Assembly (NCBI GenBank): GCA_032164295.1
Contig: JAJHTX010000005.1
Coordinates: forward strand, 62,001-126,000
Source: Inonotus obliquus
Taxonomy: Eukaryota; Basidiomycota; Agaricomycetes; Hymenochaetales; Hymenochaetaceae
DNA: 64,000 nucleotides
Direction of reading: 5' to 3'
Shown piece by piece: positions 56,663 to 64,000 of this stretch. The notes beneath the pieces were generated by a model that was not told the DNA's origin, made no database searches, and was given only the letters and a program-made list of their open reading frames with translations. How positions within the stretch are numbered: the stretch's first letter is position 1; each line of letters opens with the position of its first letter. Position numbers and translations under genes: made by a program.

Positions 56663-57684
56663 TGCGGCCTTGCGAGTGCGCGTACAACAGACTACGATGA
56701 TGATAATATGAGAGTTTAGGCTGATGGTCTTAACAGGAATCCGAATGGCCACTTTAATATCACTTTTGCACACGGCATGATGGAGCAAATGAATTGCATC
56801 AGCATCCATCTCTCCGTACGTTACTAATGCCGTAGCATCGGGTTCAAACGTTAGTAATACCCTAGTCCTGACATTGATCATGAGTAACGCATCGGGCAAA
56901 AAAGGCGACCCCGGGAAATTTAGGCGAAAGTCAGTCAAGGTCTCCGGATATAAGAGGCTGCCAGAAGTAACGATATTACTCATCCGGCACCAGAAAAAGA
57001 AAGCCAAGCTTGGATTGGCCTAAAGAAGGTATCGCCAAGACGAAAGTTTGACTGGAACCGCTGATGCCCATATTTTTCCGGATAAGACGGGCGCGAAGCG
57101 CCCGAAAAATCCAGATAAGAAACTTAAATTTTGGAACGGGGCATCAATCGGCAGGGGTCCGATGGAAAAGTTAAATCACTTACGACCATCACTGCTTGTT
57201 GTTCCACATTTGATACACCAGAAAAAGCTTGACAACATCTACCGCCCGCAATTGTTTGAGCTCGATTTATGTCCATCTGTCAGTTAGGCCGTTCATCAAT
57301 CGAGTCTAATTCAAACAACCTTCACAGTGGTCTTCGTACGTTCTGCGACAGCTCGTTTGTCTTACAAGGCGTGCAAAATGGCAAGGTGGCTATTTGTACC
57401 ATTCCGGGCATCTCAGAAGCTTCTCTGAGGGCATTGGTTTTCAATGTTTCATACTGGGGTGTATATAATATCTCCGCACGCGCCGCCTGTCCGAAGATAA
57501 CTCAGCTCATCGGTAGGTACCAGCTCGAATCCCATGATCTAAAAGGGTATCTTTCGAGTTAATGTGATTCTGACAGATGGCGGTGACAGCGTCTGCTTGG
57601 GAAGCATCTTTCGACTCCAGATGATATAACTTCTCGAAGCCCAGAGAAGTCCTTTCCCAACAACCCTTGCTTCTCCGACCATCC
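56663..57684. other. intergenic region between divergent genes
   Basis: Contains promoters of the NmrA-like (minus) and DUF6533 (plus) genes and the hairpin element at 57072-57122. Short frames only. Confidence 0.5.
57072..57122. repeat. GC hairpin with flanking direct repeats
   Basis: A perfect 6-bp stem with a GAA loop (GGGCGC-GAA-GCGCCC, 57089-57103) is flanked by the direct repeats TCCGGATAAG and TCCAGATAAG. The TCCGGATAA core recalls the repeat at 15045-15460. Confidence 0.5.
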
Positions 57685-59585
57685 ATGCCACTCTCTCAAC
57701 GCTCTTTCGTATTCAGGACAACAGAACAAATGTGAGCCACTGAGTCCTAACACTCTCTCCTACCTTATATTTGATCTAAAATAGATACATCTTACAATAT
57801 TACTCCCTTGCATCAATCAGTGAGCTCAACTTGTGTTACGTTGCTGCCCGTTGACTATTGATGCATATCTAGCATTGTTATATTATGATCATATCCTTAC
57901 CTTCCGGGAGGAGGTGAGGCATGTCTGGCGCAGACGGTTGACACTTAGTAGTATTCTGTTCCTGCTCAATCGTTATATGGTATTCTTTGGATATTTCTTC
58001 ATGATTTATCTGAGCTTCTTCCCCCCAAATGATGTGATGGTGAGCATTTGTCTTTTCGTGTAACTGCAGAACACTAAGCAGATTTGTCGGCAGTTGTACG
58101 TTTTTCTAAATGGAGCAAAGCATCGTATCTGATAGTTCTCTCGTGAGCTGCCGAAAGTTTATTCGCGTTGGCGGCTACCTTAATCTTGTGTCACAAATAA
58201 TCATATCAAGTATGTTTGATTTGCATACCCTTGACTCCTTGATCAGGTTGAAAATTTTCTCTGTCAGTCCTACTGTCACTGCGCACGTATGCCTTGTACA
58301 ACAGAAGCCGGGGAGTTCTCTGTCTTGTTTCACTACTCAGTTTATCGACTATCGTCATGTCTGCGGTAGGCTTGTATTGAAATTATACAACTAATGAATC
58401 ACTAATTCCTTGTCCTCCCAAGTGGACTTTGAATGAGTTCTTTGGGATTCTTACCTCGTTCGGATTGGGTACACGCAGCGCCTTCCGAACTTGTCTTCCG
58501 GCCGTAGAACAGTACGTCCTTCGCTATGACTTGTCATCTATCCTCACTCTAGCCTTCGTCTTTCAGCGAAACCCGTGAGTTCCGGCTCCTATGATCAATG
58601 TTCTCTCTCCTGAACAGCTTAACTACGACAGTATACAAGACTACTCTTATTCTGTCCACCTTATTTGACAGCGTTGTATTTTTGCTCACTGTGACAAGGA
58701 CATTCCAAATCGTCCACCAGAATAAGAAATCAAACGCTCGTGCAGACTTACCTAATTTACTAATGCGCGACGGTGAGTGGATCTGCCTTCGGAAAAAACT
58801 CGGAGCTAACAAGTACACTTCAATCTTTAAATGCTGTCTTGCAAGTACAGGAAGCGTATACTTCGCGTAAGCGATGGTTTCCTGACGTCGAGACTACTAT
58901 TTTGACGCACTCTTGTCCACTGATGCCAGCATCATGATGGTCACGAATCTTATCCACTTTGTCATATACACCGTATGTTTTAGATTTTGTCTCCCGTCTC
59001 CCTTTATATCTCAACTGAATGATTGCTAAGGAGAATATCGATTCAACGTTATTCGCTCGAAGCACCGGGAATAATGCCATGTTATCTCATGTGTATGTTT
59101 CTCGCATGTATCTCCGCAACCATACGCTAAGAAGCTAGAATAGAATTTCCGTCACGATGACCTCTCGCCTCGTGCTGAATCTGCATAGATTCTCACAGAA
59201 GAAGGGCAAAGCAACGAACCTCGGTCTCCATTTACCTCCCAGGACACAGCGTATACTGAATGACAGTGCGCACGATAGATCTACCCCCGTGTATTCGGAG
59301 AACGAAGGAGACACGAGGCAAGATGTAGCTCAGCTTACGACTGAGATTTCAGTGTACTCTGCGTATTCAACCTGGCTTGGTCGTGCGATAGATGATTTAG
59401 GCGTCGACCCAACACTCAATTTGGGCGAGGATGCTGACTCGTCTGATTCCCGCCCAGGAAACGAAGCCGGAAGGTTGGATAAAGGGCAGGAAGGTGCTCC
59501 TGGACCACCCGAATGCGAATGCGGAGACGATATTCCGAGAATAAAGCGGCTCTCGAAGGGTGATGGTGTGTGGTGGGCTCAATGA
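57685..59585 (+). CDS. DUF6533 multi-pass membrane protein
   Basis: Start ATG 57685 (MPLSQRSFVFRTTEQ). Exons 57685-57731, 57785-57819 and from 57873 join in frame to give the DUF6533 signature ASITLLYYDHILTFREEVRH followed by SILFLLNRYMVFFGY. Later coding segments are LLSLRTYALYNRSRGVLCLV (about 58270-58365), WTLNEFFGILTSFGLG (about 58422-58500), TLILSTLFDSVVFLLTVTRT (about 58630-58775), and STDASIMMVTNLIHFVIYT (about 58915-58975). A hydrophilic tail begins SRLVLNLHRFSQKKG and ends at 59585. The order of TM helices and the tail agree with DUF6533 proteins, 7-TM proteins of unknown function expanded in Agaricomycetes. Two or three internal exon borders around 58060-58270 and 58980-59150 are unresolved, so minor decay cannot be excluded. 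Confidence 0.75.
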
Positions 59586-60820
59586 AACTTGACGCCCGAA
59601 AATGAAGGGCTGTAGTTAAGGCTACTTAGATCAGTTAATTATAGATGTTATCGCGGAAAGACACAGAAAATGGTCTGAAGAGCAAACGCGTAGTCGCGTA
59701 GTCGCGTAGCCGCGTAGCTTGTTCTTCACCTCTCCGCCATCCGCCCAGAGCAGGCATCGACACATATATTTTTTGAGAAACACGGATCTACGTATGAAGA
59801 TGAACAAAGCAGCAGAGGCAGCGTTGTGAGTTATGCTGCGACTTCTGAAACGCGGTCTTGTTGCAAATAGAGACTGAAGATGATCTACGACGGAACTTGC
59901 GCGAACACGGATATCCTTTCTTGCGCCAGATAGCAGCATACCATGTAAGCAATTCCAGCTGGCGCGAGTCCGAGTCTGTGATGTGGAGCAGCGAAAAAAA
60001 TCATATTGGTGCGGTGAGTTGGCTTTCGCGATCACGAGACTTTCATATGGTCCCTCACCTGACCGTGCCACTCCTCTTGGCTCAAACCATCATCATTGCC
60101 GTTGGTTTCTGTCTATCCGTCTATTAAACGCACAGGCTTCAGCCTGTTACACGGCCAGCATAATGTACAGCGCATTCGTGCCCGGAAGAATCGGTCCGCT
60201 GCGTGCTTTCTTGCGACGAGCTTCTCCCGCATTCTCTCGTCTGTCGGTTATCCGACACGCTCGCCATGACGACTTTTCACCGACGTGCAGCATCCCATGC
60301 ATACTTGCATTCAACTGGTCTCCGTCTAGTATGCCTGTGTTCTAGACAGCTGTCTACGACGTGTTCTCGCTTCAGAATGACCACCTGACCCACTGCGGCA
60401 TCCGAGCGGTCCGAAGAATTTGCGCGTCTTGTCTTCCTGGAGAAATCCACGAGGAAAACTTGGGTCAGACCAGAATCTTCCGCTGTTATAGGCAAGCTCG
60501 ACGAGAGAAAGAGGAGCGGTGCAATATCTTCTCAGTGAAGACTCATGTGTAATTGCATTCGCCTGGGACCGTTGAGCGAAACTCGTGATTACAGGTGGAT
60601 GAACTTGGACTCGCCAAACTCCACGTGCAATACTCCTTGCTTTTAGAATTGTCTTATGACACCGCGATATATGCGAACATCGTGCCGCATCCGTAACGTC
60701 TCTCCGCTCATTCTTCCGGTGAAGCTCTTGCACGTCATCAACTATAAGTTCTCTAGCAGGTGCGTCCTTACACTCTCCATGTTTACCTAGTCTGGGGTCA
60801 CTCCTCTTGCACCGTTCACA
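59586..60820. other. intergenic region with a short tandem repeat
   Basis: No gene supported. At 59688-59719 an 8-nt unit CGCGTAGT is repeated about four times (the last units read CGCGTAGC). A minus-strand frame at 60326-60733 is open but featureless. Confidence 0.45.
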
Positions 60821-62611
60821 ATGAAGTCTTTGATCGTATCGTCTCTGTTATTGACCGTTGTCCATATTTCCATCGCTCAGACAACGACGTTCAACGTTCC
60901 AAGTACCGCTCCGACTTCTGCTGTCTCCGTAGACTCCTCGCTTCTAAGTGTTTCGATCGAATTCTTCGCCTTTCCCGGATATACGGAATTGAGTGGAACA
61001 ACTACCTGTCTTGCCAATATCGAGAGATTGAGGGGTGCACCCCCTGCGGTCAGAATCGGTGGGACAACACAGTATGGGCTTGAATACCGCTATAAAGAGT
61101 GAACTCATAGCTTCTGTAGGGATCGCGCCACCTTTGATGCGAACCTCGCACAGGCAGTCAACTATACCGTCGCATCTCCTGCCGACGCACCTCTATCTCT
61201 CACCTATGGCCCTTCTTTCTTCACTCTTGCAGGAGAATTAGCAGGAGATGTGACTATTGGGCTGAATCGACAGCTCAATAACATTGGAAATACAAGAACA
61301 GCGGCGGAGGAGGCAGTGCAACGTGTAAGAGGATTGTTGGCTATCGAATTAGGGAATGAACCCGATCGTATGCCTCGCTCTTCCTCATACTCCCGGCTTT
61401 TTATGTATTGTTTTCTAGTTTATTCTAGCAGTTCGCCGATCGCCGGTGGTTCCGCGTGGAATCCGACTACAGACGGGGCAAGTCAGAAGAACTGGTTTAG
61501 CGAACTTTCGTCATCTGTACGGTTTTCTTTAAGACTTGAAATACATTTCATTGACTCGGCCCGGCATACTTGATAGGTGGGAAGTATTTTCCAGGGAGCC
61601 GTTTATCTGCAATATCCTCGATGGTCAACAGCCGGTCTCATACCCCTACTCGGAAATGCTCTTGCATCTGTAAGAACTTTCTCAGGCCACTCTTACCCTC
61701 AATCCGCGTGTGGTGGCGCGTCAACAAACCTTCCCAATCTCATGAGCCATTCGTGAGTTAGGCCCATTATAGTCACGGCGAGCCTCAACTAACTTGACAG
61801 GGCCCACTGCAAGAGGTATTGTGTCATATACTAGTCAGTATGCTGCCGACGCCAGAGCAGCGCATGCCGCAGGAAGGCCCTATTTCCTTGGAGAGACCAA
61901 CTCTGGTACATGAAAACCGAAATGGTCCACAAAAAATTTGTGTACTAATGTGCTTGCTCTTTAGCGACATGCGGTGGAGGCGGAATCAGTCCAACATTCG
62001 GTGCAGGACTGTGGGTGATGGACTACGTTCTCCAAGGAGCACTCGCTGGAGTCGATAGGCTCTACTTCCATCAGGGTACCATTGGAAACTGCGTGCGTAC
62101 TTATTTATTATATCGAGATAAAATCTACTTTTTTTCTCACTATACGTATCAGGCATACTGCTTTTGGAGCACGTCAAGCGTTGCAGCGCCCTACTACGGA
62201 GCCTACTTTGTATCTGAGTTTCTCGGATCCTCGCCTTCCACGAGACTTCTTATGTTAGACTCTGGAACCTCTACGATTGGCGCATACGCAGTCTTCCCGA
62301 GCTCAGGCAATGCACCGGCACGCATCTTATTGTACAACTCGGCCTATTATTCCGGGTCGGGTACTCGTAATGTTGCAAGACTCGCGCTGTCTGGACTAAA
62401 TTCAAGCGGGTCGTCTGTTCAGGCGAAACGATTGACGGCACCGAGCGCTCCTGCGTTATCGGGACAAGGTATAGCAATCGGAGGAAGTGGAACGTTCGAC
62501 TCGTCCTGCGCGCCTGTTGGCACTCAAGCAAGAGAGACCGTCCCAGTCAACCAAGGAACAGCTATAGTCAACGTCCAGGACTCGGAAGCTATTATCATTT
62601 ATCTATCTTAA
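60821..62611 (+). CDS. secreted GH79 family glycoside hydrolase (beta-glucuronidase-like)
   Basis: Seven exons (60821-61071, 61120-61367, 61419-61516, 61577-61752, 61814-61905, 61965-62092, 62153-62611) encode 483 residues. The N-terminus MKSLIVSSLLLTVVHISIAQ is a signal peptide. Family marks: LSVSIEFFAFPGY, RIGGTTQDRATFD, LAIELGNEPD with the Glu of NEP as acid/base, and PYFLGETNS with Glu as nucleophile. A late AYCFWSTSSVAAPYYGAYFV segment and a beta-sandwich C-terminal domain (GH79C-like, AYAVFPSSGNAPARILLYNS) follow. GH79 enzymes are retaining beta-glucuronidases, 4-O-methyl-glucuronidases and heparanase relatives. An extracellular role in removing glucuronic acid from arabinogalactan or other plant or fungal glycans is inferred; exact substrate is not decided. 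Confidence 0.93.
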
Positions 62612-62717
62612 GGTGCTGACAATAGATTGCACAGAGTTTCCAGGCGTGTATGAACTTGTATTATGTAGTGATACACGGAAACGAATACATACAGCCTGAA
62701 AGATGAATGAAACATCG

Positions 62718-64000
62718 CTACAACCTTCTGGTAATACCATAGGGAGAATAACTTGGATATCGACCAGCAGCTTGAGTTCCGAGAAGAGCTTGAACGTCGG
62801 GGGAGTACTCAAAGTATGCAGGCTTTGTCTTCGTCTCCGGAGAGCGACTAGAATCTACTTTCCTGGTTTTGGAAGATGAGCGATCCTTGGGACTAGGGAA
62901 GCCAATTGGAAGGTTGCGAGAATATTGTGAAGCAGACTGCGTCACCATATTGGGCGTGACATAGGGACGGGATGAGGTTGGATTGGTAGTCGTGGTCTTC
63001 ACTGTTTGACTCCTGTAGTAAGTCGGAGCTTGTGAGCCTTGATAGTTTGCATACATTTCCTGAGTAGGAGTAAACGTGGTAGGGTTGTTCGGCTCCGATT
63101 TCCTTGTTTGGTATTGATCTCTGGGATAAGGATAAACCATTTCATTCTTGAAATATCCTTCAGAATTATATGGATAGCCGCCATGGCTTGAATTTGGTTG
63201 AAGAGGAAAAGGATACTGGTGGTGATTCGATGATATATTTGAATAAGGGTACCCCGTGTTTGTGGCTGGTGAAAAGTTTGGATAAAAGGCTCCTGTCTGT
63301 GTATTTGGAGAATACATTGTACCAGTGGCATGCGCCTGCGATTCAGTGAAAGGACCAAAGAACACATTTCCTGGCCCATTATTCATGGAAGATTGAACAT
63401 TGGAATACTGATTGCTTGAATCGAGATTGCTTGAATCGAGATTGGCTCGACTGATGTCGATAATAGGTCGAGAGTTGACAGGTCGGTCCTTGAACGGCTT
63501 CTCAGCGCGGATGTCAATGATACGCTGATCGTTGGGGAAGTGGTCCTTGCGCGAGGCCACTCCAGGGACAGCTGGACTGCTTTGAGATCGAAGCTTGTTG
63601 AACTCGCTGAAAGTCTGATATCGTTTGATGGAAGGTTCATCGACGGTCGGGTCCTGCACTTCATCGGTTCGATGGATCGGAGTGAAGAAGAAATCGGATA
63701 TCCAAGCTTTTATACCTTCATGTGTGAAGGTAGATGAAGAAAAGTGAAATCACGGTTAGACAAGATGTCATACGTGAGTGAAATCAGAAGTGAAAGACGT
63801 ACCTCTGTACACTTTCGGGCTCGCACCATATCTACAGACTGTCCAACAATCAGGAGAGTTGCACCAGATTACAGGTGGTTCCGTGGATACAATATCATTA
63901 TAGAGCAACTCATGGTGTCGATGACCATGTCTGCATCTGCGCTTTGGATGCTTGTTGTCTGGATTCCATTGACACATCGCAGACTCACATTCGCGGGCAC
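62718..64000 (-). CDS. Cys/His-rich hypothetical protein, 5' end outside window
   Basis: The gene enters from beyond the right edge. The visible first exon (63803-64000) encodes a Cys/His-rich segment with CARECESAMCQWNP, KRRCRHGHRHHE and IWCNSPDCWTVCRYG, suggestive of a metal-binding module. An intron at 63716-63802 joins in frame to the last exon (62718-63715), starting GIKAWISDFFFTPIHRTDEV. That exon encodes over 330 residues of low-complexity sequence rich in Ser, Asn, Pro, Tyr and Gln (for example YPYSNISSNHHQYPFPLQ), and ends SPYGITRRL. A short duplicated string (NLDSSNLDSSNQ) lies within it. No named family recognised. Possible nuclear or RNA-associated protein, but that is a guess from composition. 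It is convergent with the GH79 gene. Confidence 0.62.

Noticed and set aside
1..64000. tRNA, rRNA, CRISPR, LTR retrotransposon or telomere repeats
   Set aside because: Scanned by eye for T-loop GTTCGA contexts, regular spaced direct repeats, long terminal repeats and TTAGGG arrays; none convincing. The GTTCGA words seen near 6195 and 8106 belong to the array duplication.

Overview
The window is nuclear DNA of a mushroom-forming basidiomycete (Agaricomycetes). Reasons: genes are split by short GT-AG introns, mostly 50-80 nt, on both strands; two multi-pass families characteristic of basidiomycetes are present (DUF6534, DUF6533); and there are a CFEM protein, fungal Hsp10, a Mub1/SamB MYND protein, a fungal Ctr copper transporter, a DHA2-type MFS transporter and a GH79 glycosidase. 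I see no operons, rRNA, tRNA or CRISPR.

Layout. 0-3 kb: a 5'-cut DUF6534 membrane protein converging on a CFEM protein. 3.6-10.6 kb: a recently rearranged block with three tandem coiled-coil paralogues on the minus strand, their duplicated flanks, an inverted copy of one segment and a decayed hAT transposase. 12.5-25 kb: single-copy genes (a HAD phosphatase with a Ser-rich insert, a C2H2 zinc-finger protein, a Ctr copper transporter, mitochondrial Hsp10) separated by long gene-poor stretches. 25.7 kb: another lone coiled-coil gene. 27.8-31.2 kb: the 1059-residue MUB1 homologue. 33.4-45.3 kb: two paralogous 7-TM genes in opposite orientation on either side of a Gln/His-rich coiled-coil protein.

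46.5-51.4 kb: a duplicated divergent gene pair. A probable O-fucosyltransferase-like gene (minus) and a small unknown two-exon gene (plus) share a roughly 670-bp intergenic region, and the whole unit is present twice. The copies have decayed differently: the first fucosyltransferase copy lacks its C-terminal half, the second lacks its middle, and the second small gene has lost most of its core exon. A thioesterase-fold gene lies between the copies.

53.4-64 kb: a gene-dense end with a DHA2 MFS exporter, an NmrA-like oxidoreductase, a DUF6533 membrane protein, a secreted GH79 beta-glucuronidase-like enzyme and a Cys/His-rich protein running off the end. The most unusual material is the coiled-coil array (3.6-9.2 kb), including a start-codon loss in one copy, and the duplicated divergent pair with its repeated small-protein module (47-51 kb). 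Exon boundaries were inferred by eye from GT-AG signals, reading frame and, where paralogues exist, conserved intron positions.
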